Origin: Dendrophyllia cribrosa
Taxonomy: Eukaryota > Cnidaria > Anthozoa > Scleractinia > Dendrophylliidae
NCBI GenBank assembly: GCA_024195265.1
Contig: JAJLRJ010000007.1
Span: 26,879,600-26,943,599 of the forward strand
Reading direction: 5' to 3'
Length of the DNA: 64,000 nt
Within the stretch, counting starts at the first letter, position 1; the number at the start of each line of letters is the position of its first letter. The notes beneath the pieces are model-generated. The model was not told where the DNA came from. It made no database searches and worked only from the letters and a program-made list of their open reading frames with translations. The position numbers were made by a program, and so were the translations under genes. Below are positions 11,201 through 26,200 of the stretch, piece by piece.

Positions 11201-14200
11201 TTCCTGTAAATTCATTTTTGGGCCACAATTTGACATTGCCTGCTTTAAAATTGTCAATTAAAATTAACAGCGAAAACGCTTTCAAACGAAAGAAAGAAAA
11301 ACCCAGATAAACATTCGTCTCCGGATTAGCGCTGATCAGTTTTCGAACACAGGACCCTGGGAGGAAAGAACAAATGTGAAGCAAAGTTTTTAAAGAAAAC
11401 ACAACTACTGCAGAGACCAGTCCTTAAACCACCGAACAAACGTCCATCGCACGTCACACTAGACCAACGCACCTCAAAACGCATTTCAGGATGGTACTTC
11501 GTCGCACAACGATGTATTCGCCGTTCCGAGGTTGCGCGGGAGATTGGGTCAAGTTACGTGTCGCAAAGCATCATAGGGCTGTTTAGGGGGACGCTTCTCT
11601 ATAACTCGTCGCTTTTGAGGAGTCACAGTCCAAGGAAATATCGAAGGAAGTTGAGTTCTGCACATTCTTTCTAACCCAGGGAAGTGATCTCCACAAATCC
11701 TAGTGTTTTGTACATCCGCCTTCAATTTTTCGTTGCTTATGAGTTTTTTATACAAACGCCTCGCTTTAGCATCACTCGGCAACGTGTGACACTTTAAATA
11801 AAACTAAGATAATTATCCATCAAATATTTGTTCAACCATTTTGCAACTGGTTATAGCACCTAGCCAAGCATGTTCCAGGCGTTAAGATTTTGGGCCCGGG
11901 AGTCATTCCTTTATTGCCACTGGCATCGCAAAATTTCCTTCGCGCCCTCCCCACCATCTGAACACCTGGGACAGGCTATGTACCACCAAACACTGACCAG
12001 CTGTTCCAACAATAAGTTCTTGACCAACCTGTTCAAGGTATTTGGAACACTCGTCCAATTTTCCTGCTCTTCTTAAGAGATTTATAAGGCGAGCGAGTGC
12101 ACTGAAGTGACCTGAAAATTAGCAAAGAGTATTATCAATTAAAATTTGTGTAATTGAAAAGTGTTTCAATAGACAAGCTTTAAGGTTAAGGCTGATGGTC
12201 CATGCATAAATTCTTAATGAATAAATTCTGGGAAAGGTCTTCTTCCAGAAACATTTGTGTCTCTGAAGCTTGGAGGTCGATTGCGCTTACAAGGACACTC
12301 TCCCGCCGAAATAACAAAACTCTACTTGATTATTTCCAAGTTATATATCGTCAAATGCCACCAAATATACAACTAAATTGGATAAAAAGATTCTATTGAG
12401 CAAAACAGAAGCAGTAGTTTGGAGAAAACGTGCAGGATTGCAAGGATGGAAGTGGATTACAGTTCATTAAAATTGCCTTTGTTGCGGAGGCCATTATTTG
12501 TCTCTTTAGTTAATATTTCTTTGTTTTCATCACTTTTGGCGATTTTTTTCCTTCCTGTTTCAAGATAATAAAACAAGCTTAAAGCAAGCTCCTGGCCATA
12601 ATCATGAAAACACGATATATCAGCCAGGACAGTGTCTCTTTAAGATAATAGAGTAAGCTTAAACCAAGCTCCTGGCCATAATCATGAAAACACGATATAT
12701 CAGCCAGGACAGTGTCTCTTTAAGATAATAGAGTAAGCTTAAAGCAAGCTCCTGGCCATAATCATGAAAACACGATATTTCAGCCAGGACAGTGTTCCTT
12801 TAAGATAATAGAGTAAGCTTAAACCAAGCTCCTGACCATAACCATGAATACATGATATATCAGCCGGGACAGTGTTCCTTTAAGATAATAGAGTAAGCTT
12901 AAAACAAGCTCCTGGCCATAATCATGAAAACACGATATATCAGCCGGGACAGTGTTCCTTTAAGATAATAGAGTAAGCTTAAACCAAGCTCCTGACCATA
13001 ACCATGAAAACACGATATATCAGCCAGGACAATGTTCCTTTAAACGATAAATATTATGAAGATTAGGTACACGAAGGAAAAGCATCTTTTATGCTTACGG
13101 AAAAGTCTCTGTAACACAAATGTAAGATTTGTAAGACATGCAACTTACACCTGAAAATTGCATCACAAAATCCAGTTACCAATAAATCATACCAATAACA
13201 AACAAGATGGGAGAGTCTATACGAATCGTACCGTTTTTACTCAAAGCGTCAGAAATGTATTATATTAGTTTTGCGAACAAATTGATTGATTGATTGATTT
13301 GTTTACTTTTTCACAAGATGAGCCAAGTACATAAAGTTTATTTGAGGCAAGTTTGGTTTAAATGGGGCTGCTAAATAACAAATTAAATAATTAAAACAAA
13401 CAAACAAACAAACACACTAATAATATTCATCTAAAGACAATAGGGGAGCACCTGGCTTTCTTTCTAGCAGTTGTTGGAAGTGAAACGTGGCAGAATCGTA
13501 TTCATTTTTCCTGAACATTAAATCTGCCATCATCTGAAAACAAACAAACAAAAGACATTTTCAGATCGAACAACAAAAGAAATTAAAAGAAAATAGGAAA
13601 AATTGCATCCACTTTCTTTCGTATATCCCCTCCGGTTGGGACACATTCTAAACGTTTTTAAACCAATCACAAAGCTTCGTAAACTTAACACCAAACCAAA
13701 CATGATTACCGTAAAATCTCTATTAAGCCACCCCTCTCAAATAAGCCTCCCCCTCTAATAAGCAACCCCTCTTTACAAGAAGAAACGTATTAAGCCCCCC
13801 CTCTCTTTTAAGCCACCCCACCCCTCCCCCTTACAAACTTTAAAAATGCTGATCTTGAACCGTGATAAAGTGGCTTTTGTTATTGGTATAAACCAGGTAT
13901 AAACCATTTTATGGGGGGAAATAATGTAATTGTAACATTAAAGTTTAATCCTCATTCCTGAGATTACGATGCTTGAATAAAGTTCATATTATATTATATC
14001 CTGATTGTATACATCGTCCTGCATTTTGCTAAATCAATAAGCCCCCCCGCCCCTTGAAAGTACCTTAAATAAATAAGCCACCGGGTGGCTTAATAGAGAT
14101 TTTACGGTACTTTCAAACGGTGATCTATAACATTTCCATTTGTACATGTATATTTTACGCATGAAATAGTGTGATTCTCAGATGGTCCGAAGTTGCTTGC

Positions 14201-17200
14201 ACTCACTCACTCCTCTTCCCGTCTGATGCCCTTTGTTTGAGGGCTTGTTGTTGACGTCATCTGACCGTTGAATGTTTCCACCAATCAGAGTGGTTGTAAG
14301 TCATTTTTTTTCTCCATCAGTAATTTCAAGAATGGGACTGAACATACTCTGACGAATGTGATAACTCAACGGACAGATAACGCAAGAACAAGCCCTCAAA
14401 CAAAGGACATCAGATGGGAGGAGACTGAGTGCGAGCGACCTCGGAAGGAATCAGGCTACGTATGAATTAACCCGATATAGAGCCACAAGAGCTCAAGGTT
14501 CGACAACCCTGCTTTTTAAAAGAGATAAACTTACCACAGTAGCGTCATCATTTTCAGCGTCCATTTTGAGAAGCTGAACACATTGCTGCTGACAGGCATC
14601 CAGATCATCCACTGTTAAATACATTCTGGCCAGCTGTAACATGGCCTGGAACAACAAATAAAGATTCTAATTACTTCGCTAGACTTGATAGGGGCACCAC
14701 AACTGCTTTTATGCCAATTGACTGTGGGCCCGTAACTACAACCCCCCCCCTCCGAGTCTTTTTAACAGTGTCCTTTAACGTCCCCTACTTGTAGATGTGA
14801 ACAGGCCCAATGACACGATAATCTGAACTGAGTCAAGTTGTTTGAACACAGACCCTGGTTGATGGTCCGTGTGGGATTTAAACCTGACACCTCCCACTAT
14901 GCAGACTGGTGCTCTACCAACTGAGCTAACCAGCGACGGTAAAAAGTTATTAATCACGGTATCTATCGAACAGTGATCGGAAAATGTCGGAAAATTCCGA
15001 AGATTTCCAAAAACAGACTGCCGTGGTCGAATCTGCCTATAGTTAACTACATCGCGGGGGATCATGTTAGTATTGTCACCAATTACTGGCTTCGCGCGAG
15101 AGCTACACGAGTAACGCTTTTTGCCCTTGAAACCTCTTAGCTATTCAAAGTATTGCATGGTTTAGTGACAGAAGATTTAGTGACGGTGCAAAAACAGGAA
15201 TAAAACGACTGCAGTTGATTTTTAGGCTCCCTTCATCGGCCACCCATGCCACAAACAGGATTTTCAGGGCGATGTATTTAGAGCGGTGGCCATTATGGAG
15301 AGGTTCAATAGGAGGATTTGAGAGAATGGGTACGAAGTTGGAACAAGAAAACATGGCCGTTGTGGAGAGGAGACCGTTTAAGTGAGGTAGCCGCTAGTTC
15401 CAATAAGAAAACTTCTCAAACTCAATAATTCATGACGAAAATACAAAGGAAATTAATGTTTAATGAGTGTTTGGAAATCAGTTGAAACACTCCTTATTTT
15501 TGCATCCTTAATTTCTCCTTCTAAAATCATTTTGTTTGAGAAGTAATCTTTGAGAAGTAATCTAAAGTAAACTTTATGAATTATTAATGAGTTTGAGAAG
15601 TAATATATCAAACATGAGACACAGTGTTTCATCAGATTTCCAAACACCTTGAGAGGGTTAAAAAAAACTCAGCTGCGCCTCGTTATTTCAACCCACTTCG
15701 CGGTGTTTGGAAATCTGATGAAACACTGTGTCTCATGTTTGATATATTACTTCTCAAACTCATTAATAATTCATAAAGTTTGAACAAAGACAATCATAAG
15801 CGTGACAGTGGTTTGGAAACCTGATTTTAATTTGCAAAGATTTTGGCGATTTTATTCCTTCGTTTTCTCAGCATTTAATGATCAGTTTGAGAAGCTTTAT
15901 CAAACACTTGAAAGAGTGTTTCATCAGGTATTCTAACACCTTGAAGTAGGTAAAAAAAACTCGGCTGCACCTCTTGGTGTTTGGATAGCCTGATGAAACA
16001 CACTTCCTCATGTTTTATGTATTACTTCAAGGCTGTAAATTTGTACCACGATTACTACTTACCGGTAAGTATGTTTCGTCATATGTCAGTCCTTCCTTGT
16101 AGAAATTAATGGCTTTATCGTATTCTCGAGCACTGATCGACAATTCCGCCATCTCTGCACAGATTCTGTCGTAAATGAAAAGAAAAGAAAACATTTGTCC
16201 AATAAAGTTGAAAAAAAATTTGTTTAACGAGGGTCACACAAGCAGTTCTAATTCTGACCTTCGCCAACCTTATGCCCCATTCACACCAACGGTTAAACAT
16301 GTTTAAATGTTGTTTAGTTTAACTACGTTTTAGCCTCTATCTTGAACGTTTTGAAATGCATATGACTCAAACTACCTGGAATGGTAATAAAGTCAATAAA
16401 GTTTCTTTTAGTAAAGATTTCACTCCAAATATTACGGGAGGTTAGAAGGTATTTTTCTAAACCTGTTTTAAACTAAACAACATTTAAACATGTTAAAGCG
16501 TTGGTGTGAATGGGGTATAAGATATGTGCCACATCACAGGGAACCCAAACGCTGTACTGCTATAACATAACCATTTAACAAAAAATATTGTTTTAAACTA
16601 AACAACATTTAAACATGTTTAAGCGTTGGTGTGAATGGGGTATTAGAGTAAAGGCAAACATGTTATCTTACTTTGCAGCTTGTAATTTCTGTGCTTTAAC
16701 AGCATCTGGTTGCTCCACACCAACTCTTCTCAAAACCCTGCAAAATGCACGTATTTTTAACATTACTGCTAAATAACAAGCAACACTGCATAACTTAACT
16801 ATCGGTTGCTACGGTAACGAGAAATGACGTTATAAGGAGCATGAGGTCAAGCCACTTTTGAATATAAATGCGTGTTTCTAAGGCCCGGTTCAGACGCCGT
16901 ACTTCACATGAGCCGAATCGAATTCAATGAATTAAGTTCATGTAAAGTACGGCGTCTGAATCAATTCAGAACGGCCGATCTAATTCGGGTCGGCTCAGCA
17001 ATTTTTCCCGCCTGGCTCAGCCGGGAATAACGGCTGTTGACCGGCTTTGTTTCAGACGCCGTACTTCACATGAGCCGAATGGAATCGAGTTCGGCGTCTG
17101 AATCAATTCAGCGGGATTAATTAATTTGGGTCGGTCTAAATTCGAATTCGATTCGGCTCATGTGAAGTACGGCGTCTGAACCTGGCCTAACCTTTTGTGA

Positions 17201-20200
17201 TGAATAAATATAAAATACTACCAAAAAGCAAGAAAATGTTTAATTGTATCATATTTTACAACTCTGGCATACAAAAAAAAAATGCAATTTTCCCAGCAGC
17301 GTCATAACCAACCAAGAGAAGGTGCAACCAAAATAAACCCAGGAGTTGCAAAGAATATGATTTCACCTGGTTTGTACTTCCTTAGCTCTGGTCAAAGTCT
17401 TCAGGGTTTCTTCAGTGTTCCCTGACCGTTGATAAACTTGCGCCTGAAGCTTTAGAAGCCGAGCTTCTTCCATTAACGACGGAAGATCATTAGCTGAGGA
17501 GGTAAAAGGAAACCAAAAGGTAAAGGTTTCATGAGCAGACAGTTATCGCTTAAAAGAGAACACATTGCAATAATTAATTATTGTAATGCATGAAAATCTC
17601 GGTGTGCCCTCGAATTGGTTGTTCATCTCCTTCAGACAATGTCTTCGTTATACACTGTGATTTCGAAAACCTGATGCAAAAATATCATGGAGGTAGTTTT
17701 GGAGAATTTTTATTTGATATTTTATTCAAAGCATTCATAACCACCGTCTGAGACTCGACTTTGCCTAACTCTCTCTCGTATTTGCTTAAGGTCCCCAAGT
17801 TCTATTTCTTTTATCGTCAGGATGTTGAAAACCAAGAGTAAATAAAGTTCATGAACTCATGCTATAATCAAAATGACATCCGCCAAATGCACAAAGTACA
17901 GGAAATCCTCAGTTCTACGATAAGCTATTCTTCAATTCAACACCCGGCCCTGTAAGCAATGCGAGATAGCTGTACTCCTGGAGTACTTTTTGATTAGCTA
18001 TTCAAGTTAACCTCGGAAGGAAGGGTTTTGCGCTCTCTAAGGACACACAACTGAAAAAAAAGCCGAACAGTTTCAATCCGCTTGCAATTATGAGCACATT
18101 TATTGGCTAATACTCTGATAAACATTTTAACAAGAAAATTAACGATACTCTGATGAATCTAAAATCAAAAAAAGGTTGAAAATCTTATGTTGTTACGTTG
18201 CCAAACACGCACACAAAAAATAGTCCAAAAAGATATAGTTTCCACGTTTCAAATGAAGACTATATGGACAATTTTGATATATTCTGCTTTTAAAATCGCT
18301 GGAATAGGTCCCAAAAGCGTACCCTGCGACAAGATCAAGGAAAAACATCGTACCTTTTTCTTGTTCCAGAGCTGCCTTGATAACTTTCTCCGCCTTTTCG
18401 TAGTTTTTCAACTTAAGATACAGCTCAGCTAAGTCATACCTGGAAATAAAATCCAGTTTACAGATATGATGTCAACAAGAGCTGCTGTAACAATGAAAAG
18501 CGGACAAAACAAAGAACAACACAAAGAAAAATCACGCTTAATTAAAACCTTAAAACGTTTTGCTGTCCTGATTTCAAGGCAGCTTCATAGTAGTTGATCG
18601 CCTACAAGAAAAAAACAACGTTCTATTAGTTTTGGTATTATAAGCACCCGATGAATTGCTACTATTTTGGTTGCTGTTAAGTTTCAAAACTAGTGAGCCC
18701 TCAAAATAAGCGACCTCCAGAAATTAAAAAACAAATTTAATATTCGCTAATAAATCGAAAACGTACTGACCCACCGACGTTTACCTCTTGTTTCCAAAGC
18801 TAGTGGCCGGTACTATTGCTTAAAGTCATTGACAGTTGATGAGCTTGGGAGCTGCTGCTTAAAAGAGGTGGGGCCCTAAGCGTAGTAGGTGGCATAGCAA
18901 CGGAAGTAACTATGGCAACCCTGTAAGCACCAACCACCAGGTTCAGTGGAATAGTTAGCTACCGTATACTGGGAGGGAGGAGTGGGAGCACAACTTCATA
19001 GCCATTGCCAAGCAATTGATAAGATGTAAAAACAGCTGTTCTGATCCGCAAAGATCAGCAAGCAAATGCAAGGAACACATGCGATACGCAACAACATAAG
19101 CATTCCTGAAAATCCCCACTGCCCACCGCGCATATGACCTGCTTGCATGGGTGCAACGCTGGCCATGTAACAATGTCTTGAGTTAAACCTCGCCTAAATT
19201 TCACTCCCTGGATAGAAGGCGTATCCGTCACAAGGTTACCTCCCAGTATTATATTCGCCAGTACCATATTTCAATTGAGTAGAGAAAGACAAGGTGGAGA
19301 AACTTAAACGTTTATTGCCTGAGGAAACAACACGACGAAAAAGACCCGTTCAACCCATGCATCAACCTTCACATCAAACATTCGACGCGCTAACCACTAT
19401 AATGTAACTTGAATTGTGATCATGTTTCACGTGTGTCAGGATTTTATCAAGACAGATTGGCCGATGCACGTTAGATACACGGTACATGTACGCCTTCTCT
19501 TGCTTCCGGAACTTGAACAAAGTCCTGTTTCCTTAATTCTTTCGACTCAGTAAGGCCTGCGTAAGGATCCCACTCAGGTCAGTGTCTGACCTTATATTAG
19601 TAGTATTTTGAGAAACACTAAAGCAAACCCACTTTAAAACACAAAAGAGGAGCACCTACCTTGCCATAATGGTGCGTCTTTACCAAGGCCTGTCCTATTT
19701 TGCTCGCCAATGCACCATCTCTGGGGTTTCTTTTCAGTGCTGTCTCGTATACTTCAATTGCTTTCTCAGGCTGAATTTGAATAAAAGAAAAACTAACTCT
19801 GTAACACAAATTACGCATCCCTAAAGACTGGTCTTCACTAGCGACATCAGCATTAGCGCAAGCATAACAGCGCTTATGTCCAGTGAAAAAGGGCCCGACA
19901 TAAGCATTATAAGTCATTTTCACTTCACGCAAATTCTTCTGCTTCTGCTTCTGCTCATGTCTCTAGTGAAAAAAGAAAGAAAGAACTCCAGAGACTGCAT
20001 TTATGCTGCAGAGATGGAATCCAATGGCGTTCAACTTTGGAAGGTACGAATACTAAAGCAAAGAATACATTCGCAAATTCTTTCTTATATAGAGTACTAA
20101 AAGTGATGACGTCACAAAAACTAAATTTATGAAATTATGTGATTCATAACGTAATGAACCAAGGCAAAAATTAGAAGGGTTTGTATGGAGTCATCAGAGC

Positions 20201-23200
20201 ATAACGGTGCCAATATCTCACCCCCAAATTGCAATAAGATGCTGATTTTTGGCAAACGGGCATTTCTCGTCATGCCGTTTCCGAATATGTAATCAAATTC
20301 CATAATTTCACAAATTTAAGTTTTTGTGACGTCACACTTTATACTCTATATCTTTTTCTTTCACTGTAAGATGCTTATTCTGATCGGCTGATCACGTTAT
20401 TTGCGTTTATCAGTTGGTTTTGAGTCCCCGATGTACAGCACGGTCTGTGAAAAAAAGGTTATTGCAATAGAAACCCAAACAGTACATACCTCTTGAATAC
20501 TCATGTACGCATCTCCCAGTAACAGACAAGTGTGAGCGCTTGGATTCTTGTCAACTAGTTCTCTACAGGAGATTAAACAATACCATTTTTCAGTAATGTA
20601 AGTCTTCACAAGCCTAATGGTTCACAACTGCCTGGTTTCTGTAGCATGAAGCGACTGAGAGTATTTCTACTCCCCCCTGGATGGGATGTTAGTCCATCGC
20701 AAGATTACCCCCCAGCATTATGTCGCCGGTACTCATTTATACACCTGGGTGGAGAGAGACAGTGTGGAGAAAATATTCTTGTCTAAGGAAACAACACGAC
20801 GGCAGAGACCAGGCTTGAACCACCGACCTTCAGGTTGAAAGTCCAACAAGCTAACCACCAGACCGCCGCGCCTCCATGTACCACTTTTCAGTAATCAAAC
20901 ATATATCCTAATGCAAACAAACAAAGCGAAATACAGTGTTGTTTAGTTCGTATTTGTACATTCGGATTTTTCAGCTGACGGTATGTGTATTAAAATACAG
21001 CCAGTCTCGAAGTCGTCATATTAAAAAGAAAATCATAGTTACTCTAGAACCCCAAACAGCGTTTTAGAAAAATGAAATTAATAAAAAATGACTGCAACTA
21101 ACCTGTAAACACTGGCGTACAGACGCTTGTCCTTCCGGTGATGAAGATAGATGTCTGCCATCTTCTCCTTTGCTTTGATGTAGTAACTGTATATAAATAA
21201 TTAACTTAATGGAGCGGTTTCAATTAAGTGTAATCTCGAAAATTCTGCTATGGTTTTGCATTGCTATGCTTTGTGATTGGCTAAAAAAATCTCACGCCAC
21301 TTTCTCAACCAATCAGAAGTAAAACCAAAACCAATCGTGACTTGCTCGCACGCGTTTTCCCGCGCTTGGCGCCGGCTACCTGAATTTGCTTCGATTTCTG
21401 ATTGGTTCATTGGATTGTCTGTGTCTGTTATGATTGGTCAGAGTGATTATTTTGGTTTTGGTTTTACGACACTCAATTGAAAACCACTCTAAATACCAAA
21501 TGCCTAATATGATTAAATAAATAAATAATAAATAAATAATCTGTCCAGTAACATCCATGATGTTGTTTGTGTGCAAACAGACAGTGCTCCAGCTGATGCA
21601 TTATGTTTTCATGAGTATGGCCAAAAGCTTGCTTTAAGCTTCGTCAAAACAGGCAAAAGTCAGTGTCATAATAGCAAAGAAATCTAAAAACTAAAGAGAT
21701 AAAACTATGGCTGAAAAAACTCAACGTTTCACTACAATGGATATTTTGTTTTCTTGACCACCTGTCATGAAATCAAATTTGATGAACTGTAATCCACTTT
21801 CATCCTTGTAATCCTGTACTTTATCTTCAAACGTTTTGTTCTGTTTTGCTCTGTAGAATCTTTTCGTCCAATTTATAGTTGTATGTTTGGTGACAATTGG
21901 CAATAAAACATGAGAATTAGGTAAGAAGAATGTCAATATTTCCTGTCCCTTTACCTTTGCAGTAAGTTAGCAAGTAGTATATCATGACATAATATATTGT
22001 ACCTTTGTTGTGGTGTTATTTGTCTGAGTATAGTCAAGGCTTGCTCTGTATCACCATTCTTTAACACCAGGTCAGCATTAGATATCTGAACCCTGAAGAA
22101 AACGTAACTCAATTAACCCTTTAACTCCCAAGAGTGCAAAAAAATCAAAATTAAAAAAGAATCCCAAATTTCATTTTGCAAAATATTGAAAAACAAATGG
22201 TATTACGCAAAAATACTGCCCAAGAGGTTTCATTTGAATAGTCACACTATAGATGTAGGATTTCGTCCACAGACTCAAAATTTAGAACTACACTACATGT
22301 CTCCATAAGTGACTCTGGGAGTGAAAGGGATAACTCAATTTGTAAATCTAAGCATGTGACTTTATAACATAGTTTTTTTTAAATATAGTGAAGACTTAAT
22401 GAACTCGCTCAAGACAATTCTTCTTGTCTTTTATAGTGAGTTGTTTGTTGTGGAGGGAGATGGTAAAGAACTCAACTATGGGAGCAACTACAACAACTAC
22501 ACACTGCACCAACTCTACTGAAAGTAGATACATAGTTCAGAATATTCTGATTAACCCATTGACACCTCAACCACCCGAAACCGCCTGTGACAGAACCACG
22601 GTCCTTCTACCATTTGTGACGTCATCCCTTTTTATGATAAAAGATGTGTTTTGCACCTAACTCAAAAAGAAGGAAGAAATCTTTCACAAAGTGCCCAAAC
22701 CAGAGAGCTCTCGTGAATTGGGCCAGATTTACGAGTGAATAACATATCAGATTTGACTGGCAAAATCGAAGGAAAATCTGGTCTTTCTACCACTTGCCAC
22801 TTCTTGTTAAAAAATTTCACCTTCTTCAGCGTTTTCTGGAAAACTTTTACTTCATGAATAAAGTCTAGTGAAAGGCCAGCAAGGAGAAAAAAATGGAATA
22901 AGAACGAAAGGACAGGGAGTAGAACGAAGAAAAAGAAAAGTCAAGCTTTCTGCGCATGCCCGAAACCAAAAGTCGATTTATTTGATCCAAACAAAAAGGA
23001 AGCTTAGTTTTCATGTTACAAACAACGTTTTGGACAGTTTGCTAGCAATTTGCCTCCACAGAAAAAAAAAAACGGCATTAATGACTTCAAATTGCCGATT
23101 TCTTCCAATTCTCTAGGAGTCAATGGGTTAAGCACTTTTGGCACTTTTGCCATAAATTCGGCTAATCTATCAATAAAATGCTCAAAAAAGTTGAAAAAAA

Positions 23201-26200
23201 CGCAAAAAAGTTTAAGAAGTTATCAGAAAATGTCATCTCCCCCAAAAAGGTGCCAACTGATGATGATGATGTCAACAATGGCGGCGACCACGACTGCGAC
23301 CATAGACAATGAAGATGACAAGGATGAGGATGATGATGAGGATGATGTCTCAAGTCTTATAGCCGGGCACAGGTACCCTACTAATCGGGGAGACTATCTA
23401 TAATGTAATAAAGTAATACTGTCTAAAAACTAACTTCTCTAAAATAAATGACTGTAGAACGGCAGGAACCAATTTGGCGAGTACCTCCTAGAAGGTCAAC
23501 AGTGATTTGCCTGTAACTTAGGAAGGTTAGCACTTCTAGCTTTGTTTTACCTGACTTCTTCAGGGGTGCCACTAAACGCATCCAAGGCATCCTGCATCAC
23601 TTTGGTGGCCTCGTGCTACAAAACAGAGGAATACAAACAGATTTTACAACTTAGTGGTTAGTTAAGGGAAAGTATCTTTGGAAGCGTGGTGGTCAAAAGG
23701 CAACCGCATTGGACTTTCTTTCAGGGCAGTGGCTCGAGCCACAGAAAAGATAGATGGAGCATAGCAGTCGAAGAACAAAATACTGTACGTTCAAGAAATG
23801 CATAACGGGGCTCTACCATTATTAAAGATGGGTGATATAGCAGCTCTCGTAAGGTCTCACACCATTGATCCGATACCTCTCAAGAGAACAATACAACAAA
23901 CAAAAGAAACAATGGCTAATAACCCTAAAAACAGTAGCAGTTGACACATAGCAGCTGCTACACCAAAACTCATAAAGCTGCTATGAGGGAGAGGTTTCCA
24001 CCCCTCTCCCAACATATTCAGCCTAATAAAGAGTGGAATAGCAGTGACTTTCACTATTCATTAGGTTGCATATATAGGGAGTGGGGTGAAAACCTCTGAG
24101 AAAACAGGGTGGAGACCAGTAGAAAATGGCATTTATGAGGAGAAGAAGGACAAGAAGAAGGAATTGTGTAAAACATTCTGCAATATCAAAACCACAAAGA
24201 TACAAGAGATGTGAAGGAAGGGGAAGAGAAGGCGAAGTTCTGACAACCACCCCTCAGTTTGCAGTGTTTTTTGGCCTTTTGATGTAAAGAGACTTATAAT
24301 TTTACATCAGCCCATTATGATCACGTTTGTATGGCGCGTTGTTGGTCATATTAACAAAGTTGCAAGGTTTAAGAGATGCCAGTCATTACATATATCTTAT
24401 TGACCAAGCGCGAGGGCCGTACTGGGAGAATATCAGCCCGAGGTCTTCACAGTACGGACCGAGCGCAGCGAGGTCTGTACAGAAAAGACCGAGGGCCGAT
24501 ATTCTCCCAGTACGGTCCCGAGCAAGCTTGGTTAATAAGAGATTTATTATACGACTCCTGCCGGCAGGAGGATCGCGCGGGATCATTTGGGACAATGCCC
24601 GGTCCAATATTTAGAGAATATTGGACCGGTAATCGAGCATTCCGATTGGTTGATTTTAGTTATTGGCCCTCTGACTGTCTTAGTCGTGTAATAAAATGCC
24701 CAATACACTAATACATCATTTACATTGTTTACGAAACATGTCTCATGTTCCAATAACATAAAGAGATGGAAACCGTTTGGATAACATTGGATTATGATGA
24801 TTATATTTACCAGCTGTCCTGCTTCCATGTGTGCATCAACAAGCTCAAGGTACACTGCCGCTCGGTCACTGGAGGTTATCGCTATTTTCTTGCTTTGGTC
24901 TTTTGGAGCTAGGAAACAAATGCAGTCTCTATAAACCAATACAGTTCAACCTCTCTAATGACACCGACACCAAAGGGACAGAGCTAAGCGCCCATATTTT
25001 AGAGGTCGTGGATATGACAACATTCAAAAAGGGCTCCATTGTACTTCCAAATGGCCCAAACTTAGCCAATCACAAAGCATAGCATTGCAAAAACAAAGCA
25101 ATCATGAAATTACTTTTGGTTCTCAATTGAAAGCCACTCTATTGAACATGTTTGTTTGGCATTACTAGTGCAGTGATGTTACCTGGTTTCTTTACTCCAG
25201 GCAGGTTCATTGCAGCTTGCATAGTATTGACACTCTCGTCTGGATGTCCCATCTTCTTCTGCACTCTTGCTTTGATCAGATGATATAGAGGATGGTTCCT
25301 CACCTGAAGCAAAGCAAATTACCAGCTTGTTAATACTATCAATTTATACTTGCATGGATTGTATGAAACAATTTACTACAGGGATAGAGGACTAACAGTG
25401 ATACAATACAAAAATAGAAGGTCATCTAACATCTAACAAGTGAACCACTCACCTCAAAGTTGTAACTGAGTCCAACTTCAAGAGATTGTTCCGCGACTTT
25501 GAAATTACCTTGCTGAAGATGAATCTGTTAAGGACAGATATAAATGAAGACTAGTTCGTTTAGTACAGTATCTTTACAATTTTGTGTGAAACATGACATC
25601 CAATGGCATATTGAGGAACCATTGTTAACTTACCTGTGCCATGAGCAGATGTGCATCGGAAAATGTTGAGTCTTGGTCCAAGCAGTGAGTCAGCATAGCT
25701 TTCGCAGCATCCGTTTCCCCTGATACAAACAAGGAAAATTTATTTTTAATGCTCAAATCAATTTGTACTTGCAATAATACAGCGTGACCAGGTTAGCACC
25801 TCTTATACTACTAATGCATATTTGGAATAACTTCTTATTACTTATGATAAGAGGTCAGAAGAACTGATATTGAAAATACTTTTTGGTACAAATTGTTATG
25901 ACATGTAACTAACAGAATTATCACTTACAAATACAACCAATTTGGTAGTAACTTGTATACACCTTTTTTATATTTTATTTCATATTATTTATCAAACACA
26001 AAAAAATACATGGAATATTAAAGTAATATATCAAACACAAGCAAGAGTGTTTCATCAGGATTTCCAAAACTAAGAAATAGAAGTTGGTTGAAAAAAACGG
26101 GGTGCAGCCGAGTTTTTTAAACCAACTTTGAGGTGTTTGGATACCTGCTGAAACACTCTACAAAAGAGAAAATGAAGGAATAAAATCCCCAAAATCTATG

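Noticed and set aside
10980..11402. 140-codon frame on the minus strand
   Set aside because: No domain, low-complexity composition, overlaps a repeat with TTAACCCTAACTCCC sequence; likely chance.
12641..13043. CRISPR array from the regular 80-bp spacing
   Set aside because: There are no unique spacers; the whole unit repeats and derives from a MITE end, and the DNA is eukaryotic.
24327..24939. 95- and 111-codon plus-strand frames
   Set aside because: They run through a palindromic repeat; the minus-strand overlap contains true TTC21B exon 19.
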